Shown piece after piece: positions 9,423 through 18,605 of a DNA stretch of 64,000 bases. The translations under genes were made by a program, and so were the position numbers. The notes beneath the pieces are model-generated. The model saw only the letters and a program-made list of their open reading frames with translations. It ran no database searches and was not told the DNA's origin. Positions within the stretch are counted from its first letter, which is position 1. Each line of letters opens with the position of its first letter. This stretch comes from Vicingaceae bacterium (lineage in GTDB: Bacteria; Bacteroidota; Bacteroidia; Flavobacteriales_E; Vicingaceae): the NCBI GenBank assembly GCA_028245195.1, contig JAOKCF010000006.1, positions 39,191 through 103,190 on the forward strand. Direction: 5' to 3'.

Positions 9423-9505
9423 CTCAAATATTTTGAATTTATTTCTGTTAATATTTCTCCTCTTTTCTATTTCTAATGCTATGTTATAGTTTTATCTTTG
9501 TCGCC

Positions 9506-11038
9506 ATGCAAAAGAAGATTATCATTATAGATTTTGGCTCTCAATACACCCAATTAATTGGGCGGAGAGTGCGCGAATTGAATGTTTATTCAGAAATTCA
9601 TCCGTATAATAAGTTACCTGAATTTGACGAAGCTGTGAAAGGAGTGATTCTTTCAGGAAGTCCTTTTTCTGTGCTCGATCAAAAAGCTCCACAATTCGAT
9701 TTCGATTTGATGAAGGGTAAAATCCCATTGTTGGGCGTTTGTTACGGAGCACAATACATGTCACACACATTTGGTGGTAATGTTGCTCCTTCAAACACTA
9801 GAGAGTACGGTAGAGCAAACTTAAATTTTGTAGACAACTCAAATGTGTTAATGAAAGGCGTTTCATTGAATTCTCAAGTGTGGATGTCGCACGGAGATAC
9901 CATCAATACCATACCAGATAATTTTCAGTTAGTTGCAAGTACTCAAGATGTTAAAGTAGCGGCCTTTCAATTGAAAAATGAACAAACCTTTGGAATTCAA
10001 TTTCATCCAGAGGTATACCACAGCACAGACGGATTACAGTTGCTTAAAAACTTTATAGTTGATGTATGTGCTTGCGAACAATCTTGGACGCCTGACGCTT
10101 TCGCGGAAACGACCATAGAGAAGTTAAAAAAGCAAATTGGGAACGACAAAGTGGTACTTGGTTTAAGTGGAGGGGTAGATTCTACAGTATCTGCAATGCT
10201 ATTGCACAATGCAATTGGTAAGAACTTGTATTGCATTTTTGTAGACAATGGTTTGCTGCGAAAAAATGAATTTGAATCTGTTTTAGATCAATACAAATAT
10301 TTAGGGTTAAACATAAAAGGAGTGGATGCAAAAGACAGGTTTCTTTCTGCGTTGGCAGGAGAATCTGATCCAGAAACAAAACGTAAAGCCATTGGTAGAG
10401 TATTTATAGAAGTATTCGACGATGAAGCGCACGCTGTGAAAGACGTAAAATGGTTAGGTCAAGGAACAATATATCCCGATGTAATTGAATCGGTTTCTGC
10501 TACGGGCGGTCCTTCAGCAACTATTAAATCACATCACAACGTTGGTGGGTTACCAGACTTTATGAAGTTAAGTGTGGTGGAGCCTTTGCGTTTGCTGTTT
10601 AAAGATGAAGTGAGAAGAGTAGGAGCTTCCTTAGGACTAAGTAAGGACCTTTTAGGTCGTCATCCTTTTCCAGGTCCTGGATTAGCAATTCGTATTCTTG
10701 GAGACATTACCGGAGAAAAGGTACGGATCTTGCAAGAAGTGGATGCAATATTCATTAATGGATTGAAAGCAGACGGACTATACGACGAAGTGTGGCAAGC
10801 AGGAGCAATTCTTTTGCCGGTGCAATCAGTTGGCGTCATGGGAGACGAAAGAACGTACGAACAAGCAGTTGCTTTGCGTGCTGTAAGTTCTACAGATGGA
10901 ATGACAGCCGATTGGAGTCATTTGCCTTATGAGTTTTTAGCGAAGGTTTCAAATCAAATAATCAATAAGGTGAAAGGAGTAAATCGAGTAGTTTACGACA
11001 TTAGTAGTAAACCACCTGCAACAATAGAATGGGAGTAA
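9506..11038 (+). CDS. guaA: GMP synthase (glutamine-hydrolysing)
   Basis: Converts XMP to GMP using glutamine and ATP, the last step of GMP synthesis. The amidotransferase half has the nucleophile C79 in LGVCYGAQY and the His/Glu pair in IQFHPEV; the ATP-pyrophosphatase half begins with the P-loop LSGGVDST; the dimerisation domain ends in the normal PPATIEWE. I place the start at 9506 ([11 protein letters not shown]), 510 residues; an in-frame ATG at 9476 would add ten hydrophobic residues not found in this family. The LysM gene follows after 1 base, so the two are co-transcribed, a linkage seen in other flavobacteria. Confidence 0.98.
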   Translation: MQKKIIIIDFGSQYTQLIGRRVRELNVYSEIHPYNKLPEFDEAVKGVILSGSPFSVLDQKAPQFDFDLMKGKIPLLGVCYGAQYMSHTFGGNVAPSNTREYGRANLNFVDNSNVLMKGVSLNSQVWMSHGDTINTIPDNFQLVASTQDVKVAAFQLKNEQTFGIQFHPEVYHSTDGLQLLKNFIVDVCACEQSWTPDAFAETTIEKLKKQIGNDKVVLGLSGGVDSTVSAMLLHNAIGKNLYCIFVDNGLLRKNEFESVLDQYKYLGLNIKGVDAKDRFLSALAGESDPETKRKAIGRVFIEVFDDEAHAVKDVKWLGQGTIYPDVIESVSATGGPSATIKSHHNVGGLPDFMKLSVVEPLRLLFKDEVRRVGASLGLSKDLLGRHPFPGPGLAIRILGDITGEKVRILQEVDAIFINGLKADGLYDEVWQAGAILLPVQSVGVMGDERTYEQAVALRAVSSTDGMTADWSHLPYEFLAKVSNQIINKVKGVNRVVYDISSKPPATIEWE

Positions 11039-11039
11039 C

Positions 11040-12860
11040 ATGAGGTATTTATTGGTTTTTCTTTTTGTAAGTTGTTCCTTTTTAAGTTTCGCGCAAGAAA
11101 CCCAAAAAGAAGAATTGGTAGTACATAAAATAGGAGGGAAAGAATATTATATTCACGTTGTAGATACTGGAAATACCTTGTTTGCCATTAGCAGAAAATA
11201 CGCTATCCCTCGAGTAGAAATTTTAAAGGCAAACCCCAGATTAACTGAGATTCTAACGTTGGGTGATCGACTAATAATTCCGCTTGATAAAATTACCCGC
11301 AGAAATTTAGACGAAGCACCGGATATTGATGGCAACTTTCTCATACATGAAGTGCAGAAGAAGAATACATTATACTCTATTGCAAAGGAATACAATGTTG
11401 AAATAAATGACATTATTGTTGCAAACCCCGAAATAGAAGACGGGTTAAAGAAGGGAGCAAAAATTAAGATTCCAGTTGCAAAAATTAAAAGTTCATTAGG
11501 AGAAAAAGAGTATGTGGTACCTGCTGCAGCAAGTCCATATGTAACGCATAAAGTAGAGCCAAAAGAAACACTCTACTCACTAAGTAAGCTATACAACGTT
11601 ACTATAGATTCAATTAGCTTGGTTAATAATGGCTTAGTAGGCGGATTGAAAGAAAACGACCTCATTAATATTCCCATTTTAAAGAATTACAAAAAGATGG
11701 TAATTCAAGCCATTGAAGATGTGGCGTTTGATAGTTCGGCAGTTAAAAGGTCTTATAAAGTATCTGTTCTGCTACCTTTTTATATAGACCTAATGGATTC
11801 ATATAATAATTTAGGATACAGACAGTCGCAAAAAGTAAGCAAAGACTTGTTCAACAAAGCACAGTACGCTATTGACTTTTACCAAGGGTTCAAGTTGGCC
11901 GCTCAAGAAAAAGCAGATCAAGGATTGAATTTAGAATTGGGGGTCTTTGATACAGGAAAGGACAGCACTACGGTCACAGAAATTATCAATTCCAATAAAT
12001 TGGACGGTACTGATTTGTTAGTTGGGCCGCTGTTTTTGAGCAATTTCTTACAAGTAGCAGATTATGCTAAACGGAATAAAATCAACATTGTTTCACCTGT
12101 AAAATTGAGCAACAAAGTTTTATTGGGGAATAGCTACGTGAGTAAGGTGGCAACAAGTGAACCCATTCAAACAAGGTTTTTAGGTCAATACATATATGAC
12201 TCCCTTCGATTTAGTAACCTACTAGTTGTCTATCCCGATAAGTTTCAAGATAGGAAACGAATCGAAGTATTGAAGAAGCAAATTAAAACTTCAGCAGAGG
12301 CAAATCAAGATACTACAAGAATGTCGCCATTGCGAGAAGTATTTTGGAATCCTAAAGACGTAGATGGCATTAAATCTAAATTGAAAGAAGATGAACTCAA
12401 CGTTATTTTAGCTCCGAGCTCAGATCAGTCATTTGTCACTCGATTGCTCACTTCGCTAAATATGATGGGTAATTATAAATTTAAGGTGGTTGGTCTCGAG
12501 ACGTGGCAGAATTTTGAAAACATTGAAATTGATTATTTACACAACTTGAACGTTCATTTAATTACGTCAGAGTTTATTGATAAAGACAACCCGGATAACG
12601 TAGACTTTATTCAAAGATTTAACGACACCTATGAGACGATGCCTTCGGACTTCTCTTACTTAGGGTATGATGTGGCTTCTTACTATTTGAATTTATTACA
12701 AGTAAGTGGGGCAAATTTCGAAATAATGCTACCGACCGAAAAAATGCAAGGTTTAAGCCGTAAATTCCATTTTGTTAAAACAGGAATTGAAAGCGGTTTT
12801 GAAAACCATTCGACCTACATTGTTCGCTACCAAGACTATGAGTTAGTAAAAGTTCATTAA
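11040..12860 (+). CDS. LysM-repeat periplasmic protein with ABC-type binding-protein domain
   Basis: 606 residues with a signal peptide (about 1-19, cleavage at SFAQ). Three LysM peptidoglycan-binding repeats are visible: about 37-81 (TLFAISRKYAIP), 100-145 (TLYSIAKEYNV) and 168-212 (TLYSLSKLYNV). After about residue 235 (YKVSVLLPFYIDLM) the protein resembles type I periplasmic binding proteins (amino-acid/Leu-Ile-Val-binding fold, LVGPLF landmark). The combination suggests a cell-wall-attached ligand sensor or scaffold rather than a transporter subunit, since no permease genes are near. It is directly behind guaA; the reason for that linkage is unknown. Confidence 0.85.
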   Translation: MRYLLVFLFVSCSFLSFAQETQKEELVVHKIGGKEYYIHVVDTGNTLFAISRKYAIPRVEILKANPRLTEILTLGDRLIIPLDKITRRNLDEAPDIDGNFLIHEVQKKNTLYSIAKEYNVEINDIIVANPEIEDGLKKGAKIKIPVAKIKSSLGEKEYVVPAAASPYVTHKVEPKETLYSLSKLYNVTIDSISLVNNGLVGGLKENDLINIPILKNYKKMVIQAIEDVAFDSSAVKRSYKVSVLLPFYIDLMDSYNNLGYRQSQKVSKDLFNKAQYAIDFYQGFKLAAQEKADQGLNLELGVFDTGKDSTTVTEIINSNKLDGTDLLVGPLFLSNFLQVADYAKRNKINIVSPVKLSNKVLLGNSYVSKVATSEPIQTRFLGQYIYDSLRFSNLLVVYPDKFQDRKRIEVLKKQIKTSAEANQDTTRMSPLREVFWNPKDVDGIKSKLKEDELNVILAPSSDQSFVTRLLTSLNMMGNYKFKVVGLETWQNFENIEIDYLHNLNVHLITSEFIDKDNPDNVDFIQRFNDTYETMPSDFSYLGYDVASYYLNLLQVSGANFEIMLPTEKMQGLSRKFHFVKTGIESGFENHSTYIVRYQDYELVKVH

Positions 12861-12874
12861 GTAATAGGTACATC

Positions 12875-12907
12875 AATATATGTTGAAGAAACATGTCAAC
12901 ATATATT
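12875..12907. terminator. Inverted repeat after the LysM gene
   Basis: Perfect 12-bp arms AATATATGTTGA (12875-12886) and its complement (12896-12907) around a 9-base loop, 15 bases after the LysM gene stop. It is AT-rich and not followed by a clean T-run, so it may be a weak terminator or an mRNA 3-prime-end stabiliser. A second hairpin, AAGCCA/TGGCTT with a T6 tail at 12968-12995, is a better intrinsic terminator for the same transcript. Confidence 0.5.
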
Positions 12908-13204
12908 AATGGTCTTCTTTATACTATGTAACTTATTGAATTACAGCCATTAATAATGGCTATTGGTAAGCCACGCTGGAAAGTATGGCTTTTTTGCAAC
13001 AAACTTTATTCCTCAATCGTCCCATTCTCAAAGGCCTTATAATTTACGATTTTTTTTGCCACTCATCCTAAAGGATATAAAATATTTTAAGATCAAAATT
13101 CTGATAATGAGAAATATAAATCTTAAAGTATTTCCGCTTATACTACTATGCAATGCAAATTACTATATGGTGTAAATTTGCTAGTGTAATTAAAACCAAT
13201 ACAC
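12908..13204. other. Intergenic region with a terminator and a putative promoter
   Basis: About 300 bases without a credible intact gene. It holds the hairpin terminator at 12968-12995, a 22-codon ORF at 13107-13175 (MRNINLKVFPLILLCNANYY) that looks like an isolated signal-peptide start, and a TAAATTTG -7 element at 13173-13180, 25 bases before the decayed secreted gene at 13205. A 70-codon frame at 12963 is not convincing as a protein. Confidence 0.4.
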
Positions 13205-13711
13205 ATGAAAACTATAATCTTAAACATCTCATTTTAAATAGGGTCAATTAGTATGACTGCAACTTCTTTTGCCAAAGGCGGAGATACAAACATGAAAACA
13301 ATTGAAATAAATTTTGTTACTGCTAAAAAGCTAGCCTATTTAAAAACACATTATTTAAATTTTGATCTGTCCAATTTTTGCAATTACCTAGAAAATATAA
13401 ATCCTAAAAAAGCTGATGGAGTTTACCGCAGTCCGGATGGAAGACATGTAATAGCCTTAATTAAGAACAATGAAAAAGGACACGACTTTATAGGTGTTGT
13501 ATGTTCAGCAGATAATTCTTAGCGGAAAAGAGGAGAGGTAAAGTTTAACTTCGTGTTAGGCGATAACAATGAATTGAATGGCTACTATTATGATAGCTCA
13601 GGAGAATACGTTCCAGTTAGTTTTACTATCGACTGTGATAGCCTAAAAACAAATAGATTAATTAAGGTAGATGTGCAAAAAATTAAAGCCACGACAGTTG
13701 CGTGGCTTTAA
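13205..13711 (+). pseudogene. Decayed secreted protein, unknown family
   Basis: The frame starts at 13205 (MKTIILNISF) and hits TAA after ten codons. One extra T in the TTTT run there would give an uninterrupted signal peptide running on as LIGSISMTATSFAKG, which is the frame that is open from 13253 to 13522. It then meets TAG at 13520, and the same frame continues without a break as RKRGEVKFNFVLGDNNELNG and GYYYDSSGEYVPVSF until 13711. So one frameshift and one nonsense codon interrupt a gene for an exported protein of about 165 residues. I do not recognise the mature domain. The lethal pair of lesions makes a functional product unlikely. Confidence 0.65.
13684..13710. terminator. Bidirectional terminator between convergent genes
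   Basis: Stem TAAAGCCACG / CGTGGCTTTA around a 7-base loop, with A-rich and T/A-rich flanks on both sides. It sits between the decayed secreted gene (+) and lolA (-) and can serve both. Confidence 0.75.
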
Positions 13712-13732
13712 AATAAAATACGTTTGTAGAAT

Positions 13733-14392
13733 CTATCTCAAATCTATAACATCGTAGCTCGGGTTCTTTGCAGTTGAAAATACAAATGTATCTGCCGAGA
13801 TACTTTCGTTGGTCTTGAAAGATTTGATGATGTATACAAAATCAGTTCCATCCTTCCCTTTAATGTCAATTTGATCAACCTCCATTTGAGCTTTGTTCAC
13901 ATAAATTTTAATGGTATGAAAACTTTGTTCATCTGCCTTTTCAGGAAATAGGTTAATGACATCTACTGCAGCTCCATTTATAGTCATGCTTTTATCGTAC
14001 TTATATTTAAAACCTTTTTCCCAAAGCGTTAATATTTTAGTAGGGCTAATGTAGTCTTCTGTTTCGTCTGCGTCCGGTACAACGTTTATTTGCACTTCTT
14101 CAGCTTCATCTAACACAGTCCAAATAGTTTTTCCATCACAGATAATTTTTTGACCTGCAATTTCTAAGTGGTATTTATCGCCTTCTGTTATCAATGATCC
14201 AGTTTGAGATTCCTCAATGTTTTCAGCGACATTTTTCATGGTATATTCAAAGGTCGCACTCATGCTCGTATGGGTCTTTGTCTTTGCACTGAGTTTATCT
14301 AAAATTCCTTTTGCTTTTACATCCTGAGCACTTAAATTAACGGTAGCTAAAATCAAGCTCAATACCGTTCCAATTTTTAATGAAATTTTCAT
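13733..14392 (-). CDS. lolA: Outer-membrane lipoprotein carrier protein LolA
   Basis: 219 residues with a signal peptide (cleavage near LSAQ, residue 22). The mature protein follows the LolA pattern: an opening amphipathic helix, then MSATFEYTMKN, GSLITEGDKYHLEI, ICDGKTIWTVL and a late TFVFSTAKNPSYDVIDLR. LolA ferries lipoproteins across the periplasm from LolCDE to the outer membrane. The gene follows ftsK by 13 bases on the same strand; the ftsK-lolA pairing is widespread in bacteria and supports the call. No LolB is visible, as expected outside Proteobacteria. Confidence 0.9.
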   Translation of the reverse strand: MKISLKIGTVLSLILATVNLSAQDVKAKGILDKLSAKTKTHTSMSATFEYTMKNVAENIEESQTGSLITEGDKYHLEIAGQKIICDGKTIWTVLDEAEEVQINVVPDADETEDYISPTKILTLWEKGFKYKYDKSMTINGAAVDVINLFPEKADEQSFHTIKIYVNKAQMEVDQIDIKGKDGTDFVYIIKSFKTNESISADTFVFSTAKNPSYDVIDLR

Positions 14393-14405
14393 ATTTTTTT
14401 ATTTA

Positions 14406-16952
14406 CTACTCGTTATTCAATAATTGTTCCAAACTCATTTCATCTACAATAAGCACTTGTCGAGCCTTACTTCCTTCAAAAGGGCCAATGATTCCAGCAG
14501 CCTCTAATTGGTCAACAATTCGACCTGCTCTGTTGTAGCCGAGTTTCAACTTCCGTTGCAAAAGAGAAGCCGAACCTTGTTGATGTTGCACAATAATCCT
14601 TGCAGCATCTTCAAACAATGGATCTCGCTCCGACTTATCTATTTCCCCAATAGAATGTGCATTCTCATCAATGTACTCAGGCAGTAGAAATGCATCAGGA
14701 TATGCTCGCTGGTTACCAATAAACTCTGTGATTGCTTCAACTTCTGGGGTATCGACAAAAGCACACTGCAAACGTACTAAATCGCTGCCTGTTGAAAGTA
14801 ACATATCTCCTCTACCAATTAACTGCTCGGCGCCTCCTGAATCTAAAATAGTCCTTGAGTCAATTCCCGTGGTTACTCTAAATGCTATACGCGCAGGGAA
14901 GTTGGCTTTGATAGATCCTGTTATGATGTTGGTAGAAGGTCGTTGTGTGGCAATAATTAAGTGAATACCAATTGCTCTTGCCAACTGAGCTAGTCGTGCA
15001 ATAGGGGTTTCCACTTCTTTACCAGCGGTCATAATTAAATCAGCAAACTCGTCAATTACCAGAACAATATAAGGCAAGTACTTGTGACCGTTCTCTGGAT
15101 TTAGCTTGCGCGCAATGAATTTTGCATTGTATTCTTTAATGTTTCTCACAAATGCATTTTTCAATAACTCGTATCGATCATCCATTTCAATACAAAGCGA
15201 ATTCAGGGTATGAATTACTTTCTGATTATCGGTAATAATGGCATCTTCAGAATCGGGAAGTTTCGCTAAAAAGTGACGTTCAATTTTATTAAACAATGTC
15301 AATTCAACCTTTTTAGGGTCAACTAACACAAACTTCAATTGCGAAGGATGTTTTTTATACAATAACGAAACTAAAACAGCATTTAAACCAACAGACTTCC
15401 CCTGACCTGTCGCTCCAGCCATCAAAAGGTGGGGCATTTTTGCCAAATCAAAAGCAAAAATCTCATTTGAAATGGTTTTACCCATTACTACAGGTAAATC
15501 ATATTTTGCATTCTGGAATTTCTCAGAGGCAATAACTGTTCGCATGGAAACTACATCTGGGTTCTGATTTGGCACTTCGATTCCTATGGTTCCTTTTCCC
15601 GGAATAGGAGCAATAATACGGATGCCTAAAGCTGCTAAACTTAATGCAATATCATCTTCTAAGTTCTTGATTTTTGATATTCTAACACCGGGAGCAGGTA
15701 CAATCTCATACAAGGTTACTGTTGGGCCAATGGTCGCTTTAATGGATTGTATTTTGATGTTATAATTCTCTAAGGTATTGACAATCCTATTTTTATTGGC
15801 TTCTAGTTCTTCTTTATCTACCTTTATTTTTCCATCGCCATGGTCAGCAAGTAAATCAATGCCTGGCATTTTATATTCAGATAAGTCCAATGTTGGGTCG
15901 TACTCTCCGTAATCTTTTAGTTTCTTATTGACCTCACTGTCACTTAAAATTTCGTCTTTCTCCGTTAATTCCTCGATTTCTAGAGAAACTTCATCAGGAA
16001 TTTCGTTTAGTTCTTCGGTTACTTGAGTATCTAATTCAACTGCTCCAGCAACTTTTTCTTCATCAACCTCAAGTGGAAATTTGTCCTCAACAACTTCTTC
16101 TTCCGTTTCTTCTACTTCTAATTGAAATTCTTCTACAACAGGAATTTCGTTTTCCTCATTATCTTCACCGGACTCATTAAACTCAACTTCTAATTCCGCT
16201 TTTTCAGCATCATGGAGTTCGTCAATTGTTTTTTCTGAAGTAATCCCGTCTAGTTTTCCTGCTTCTTCCTGTCGAATGTGATCCACATCCTTTTTGAAGT
16301 TTTTGAAAAATGCTTTAACATCAAAAACGCTAATGATAAAAATAGTCAGCAAAAAGAAAATAAAGCTTCCACATCCAATTTTTCCAAGGTTAGAATTTAA
16401 AAAGAGATTGAGCTCATAACCTACGGCGCCACCAAGGTAAAACAAGTTATTTTTAAAGAAGAACCCAAAGAACAATGAGAACCATATTAATCCAAATATT
16501 GAATACTTAATGGTTTTGAAAATCGGCAATAGACTTGTTCTAAAAAGAATTTTAAAACCAATTAAAAAGGAAAGACCAACAAAAAGAAAGGAAGCAATTC
16601 CAAACCATTCGTAAATAAATTGGTGGGAAACAGCCGCCCCTAATTTTCCCAACCAGTTTTCAGCGACTAGCGTAGTGTCTTGATAGTAATCCCAAAAGGG
16701 TATTTCAACTTTACTTTGATCCGCTTTCCACGTAAATAGAAATGAAGTGAAAGCGAGTAAAAGCACTGCAGATGTAAGGATTAGTCCAAGACCTATGACC
16801 TGCTGTGTTTTTTCATTTTTGAAAAAATTAGTGTACTTTGACATACTTACTTTCTTATCTCCTAAGATTTTCTTTTTGACAGTCGTTTTTTTGTCTCTCT
16901 TTTTAGAAAAATTTTCTTCTGGTGTATCTAATTTAAAACGATTTTGAGCCAT
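14406..16952 (-). CDS. ftsK: DNA translocase FtsK/SpoIIIE
   Basis: 848 residues, within the range for Bacteroidota FtsK. Four hydrophobic segments lie in about residues 50-215 (membrane anchor), followed by an acidic Glu/Asp-rich linker (about 240-350), then the motor: alpha/beta domain, Walker A GATGQGKS near residue 513, Walker B region VLVIDEFADLIM, and a C-terminal winged-helix gamma domain from about residue 780 that reads KOPS-like polarity sequences. It pumps chromosomal termini through the division septum and activates XerCD. It heads a two-gene unit with lolA. Confidence 0.97.
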   Translation of the reverse strand: MAQNRFKLDTPEENFSKKRDKKTTVKKKILGDKKVSMSKYTNFFKNEKTQQVIGLGLILTSAVLLLAFTSFLFTWKADQSKVEIPFWDYYQDTTLVAENWLGKLGAAVSHQFIYEWFGIASFLFVGLSFLIGFKILFRTSLLPIFKTIKYSIFGLIWFSLFFGFFFKNNLFYLGGAVGYELNLFLNSNLGKIGCGSFIFFLLTIFIISVFDVKAFFKNFKKDVDHIRQEEAGKLDGITSEKTIDELHDAEKAELEVEFNESGEDNEENEIPVVEEFQLEVEETEEEVVEDKFPLEVDEEKVAGAVELDTQVTEELNEIPDEVSLEIEELTEKDEILSDSEVNKKLKDYGEYDPTLDLSEYKMPGIDLLADHGDGKIKVDKEELEANKNRIVNTLENYNIKIQSIKATIGPTVTLYEIVPAPGVRISKIKNLEDDIALSLAALGIRIIAPIPGKGTIGIEVPNQNPDVVSMRTVIASEKFQNAKYDLPVVMGKTISNEIFAFDLAKMPHLLMAGATGQGKSVGLNAVLVSLLYKKHPSQLKFVLVDPKKVELTLFNKIERHFLAKLPDSEDAIITDNQKVIHTLNSLCIEMDDRYELLKNAFVRNIKEYNAKFIARKLNPENGHKYLPYIVLVIDEFADLIMTAGKEVETPIARLAQLARAIGIHLIIATQRPSTNIITGSIKANFPARIAFRVTTGIDSRTILDSGGAEQLIGRGDMLLSTGSDLVRLQCAFVDTPEVEAITEFIGNQRAYPDAFLLPEYIDENAHSIGEIDKSERDPLFEDAARIIVQHQQGSASLLQRKLKLGYNRAGRIVDQLEAAGIIGPFEGSKARQVLIVDEMSLEQLLNNE

Positions 16953-16981
16953 TCAGTTGAAACCTTATTTTAAACAAAAAT

Positions 16982-17013
16982 AAAGCCGTTCCTACACTTG
17001 TAAAAACGGCTTT
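16982..17013 (-). terminator. Intrinsic terminator after the DUF4412-like gene
   Basis: Arms AAAGCCGTT (16982-16990) and AACGGCTTT (17005-17013), followed in the minus direction by a T-rich tail. It closes the minus-strand transcript ending at 17039, just upstream of ftsK, so ftsK is likely to have its own promoter. Confidence 0.7.
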
Positions 17014-17038
17014 GAATAAGTTATGAACAGCGGATACT

Positions 17039-17674
17039 TTACATTCCGCCTGCGCCCATTTTTTGCAGCTCTTCAATTGTTTTAAGTGTAAAATCTGAAG
17101 GAACTTCCATTTTGATTTTCCTTATTTTACCTTCTTTGATTTCGGTTACTGTTTGAGTCATGCTAAACATGTCTTGAGTAATCAGCACTTGCATAGGGAA
17201 TCCTTTTATACCATCCACAGAACTTGAAACCTTTACATCAATTTCTTCTGTGTAATACACTTCAACTTCGTTGCCTTCTTTATCTGTAGCAATCGCTTTT
17301 TTACACGTGTAACCTAAAATATCTTTCGTCTCGTCAGTGTAAACTATTTCTGGTTTTTCCTCGTCTTTAATGTCTTCAGAATTCATTTTGGTTGCAAACT
17401 TCTGACCCATCAAGTTCATTAGTGTCAGCGTTTCTCCCGTTGCACTGTTAGTAATAACATTAATTTCTCCACCCATTGCGTTTGGAGTAGATGTTTTAGA
17501 AAGTTCTCCTTTCACTTCTACAGTAGAAGATTTTGGTAACATTCCTGCCATCGGCTTAATCTGAGGTGAAAGGTTTTCATATACCATCTCATAGGTAATG
17601 GTTCCTTCAAAATCTTGAGCAATGATCGAAATACTGCTTAATAAGAAAGCAATAGCTAAAATTAAATTTTTCAT
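17039..17674 (-). CDS. DUF4412-like secreted protein
   Basis: 211 residues with a signal peptide (cleavage near IIAQ, residue 19). The mature part, starting FEGTITYEM and later ILGYTCKKAIAT, EVYYTEEI and IKGFPMQVLI, matches the DUF4412/GLPGLI-like beta-rich periplasmic family, which is rich in Bacteroidota and of unknown function. The C-terminus is Met/Gly-rich (KMGAGGM). The gene 33 bases upstream on the same strand is a diverged paralogue sharing YTDE, DI-GY-CK and the FKPIKG/GIKGFP turn, so the pair arose by tandem duplication. Confidence 0.72.
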   Translation of the reverse strand: MKNLILAIAFLLSSISIIAQDFEGTITYEMVYENLSPQIKPMAGMLPKSSTVEVKGELSKTSTPNAMGGEINVITNSATGETLTLMNLMGQKFATKMNSEDIKDEEKPEIVYTDETKDILGYTCKKAIATDKEGNEVEVYYTEEIDVKVSSSVDGIKGFPMQVLITQDMFSMTQTVTEIKEGKIRKIKMEVPSDFTLKTIEELQKMGAGGM

Positions 17675-17707
17675 CGTTTTATTTTTCTACAAAAATAACC
17701 AACAGAT

Positions 17708-18424
17708 CTAGATAATGTTGGCGAAAAGCTTTTCAATTTCCATTTTTAATTTGTTGGGTTCAACCATTTCATAGTCTTCTTCAAGAGATAAAACTGAAAC
17801 ATCAATGTCTTCTTGAATAACCTTAGTTGCAGTAAACTTCATTAAAACATTATTGCTCAAAAGTTCATATTCCATCAATACGCCTTTAATTGGCTTGAAT
17901 GGAGTATATGCATTTACATTTTCTATGTTAATTTCATCCGTGTAGAAAACTTTAAAAGTCCAAACACTATCTCCAAGTACTTTTGCATCAGCAGACTTGC
18001 AATTGTATCCGGCAATATCTTTGCTCTCATCAGTAAAGGTTACCTCTACTTCATTAAATGCAGGGTTAAATTTTTTAAAGTCTTCTTTTGATAATTCACT
18101 TGCATACTTTGTTTGTAGCATTTTAATAGAGTGAATTAGCTTTTCCTTTTCTGCGTTACAGATAATGGAAGTCTTAAATATTCCCATTCCGGCAACAACA
18201 TCACTTCTGTAGCTATTATCCACAAAAGTGGTGGTCATGTTTTTCGGCAGGAGGTCTAACATAAAGTTATCTTCAGAGATATTAGGGTAAGAAACGTCGT
18301 ATTCTATTTTACCTTCAGTAATACCTTCTTGAAATGAAATGTTATCACAAGCGCTAAAAAATAGCGCAAGTAACACGGGAAAAGTTAGGTAACTCTTTAT
18401 TTTAAAAAGCTCTTGCTTTCGCAT
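17708..18424 (-). CDS. DUF4412-like lipoprotein (paralogue of next gene)
   Basis: 238 residues. The N-terminus ends in LLALFFSACDN, a good lipobox with Cys at about residue 26, so this is a lipoprotein, unlike its neighbour at 17039. The body opens ITEGKIEYDVSYP and carries DIAGYNCKSADAK and VFYTDEINIEN, matching the paralogue's DILGYTCKKAIAT and VYYTEEIDVKV. Function unknown; the pair probably acts at the envelope. It is followed by the paralogue after 33 bases, so they form a transcriptional unit ending at the hairpin at 16982-17013. Confidence 0.7.
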   Translation of the reverse strand: MRKQELFKIKSYLTFPVLLALFFSACDNISFQEGITEGKIEYDVSYPNISEDNFMLDLLPKNMTTTFVDNSYRSDVVAGMGIFKTSIICNAEKEKLIHSIKMLQTKYASELSKEDFKKFNPAFNEVEVTFTDESKDIAGYNCKSADAKVLGDSVWTFKVFYTDEINIENVNAYTPFKPIKGVLMEYELLSNNVLMKFTATKVIQEDIDVSVLSLEEDYEMVEPNKLKMEIEKLFANII

Positions 18425-18548
18425 AAAGTGTAAATAGTCTTAATTGGTTAATGTTGGAAAAATAGAAAGAAAAAAGTTGTTGCACAAATATTTATTCTCC
18501 GATATTTTAGATGAATGCATAAAAACGATAGTTAAATAAGAATATGAC

Positions 18549-18582
18549 TTGGTTAATCGATACCTGAATTAACTTATTTTTG
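18549..18582 (+). promoter_or_regulatory. Candidate Bacteroidota promoter for the arginase operon
   Basis: TTG at 18549, then 23 bases, then TATTTTTG at 18575-18582, which fits the flavobacterial TTG-N17-23-TAnnTTTG rule. The arginase ATG is 24 bases further on. Confidence 0.45.
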
Positions 18583-18605
18583 CCTCAAACTACCAATAAT
18601 TTAAT

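Noticed and set aside
12963..13175. 70-codon ORF between the LysM gene and the decayed secreted gene
   Set aside because: Composition is not protein-like, it overlaps a terminator hairpin, and it has no recognisable domain or good start context.
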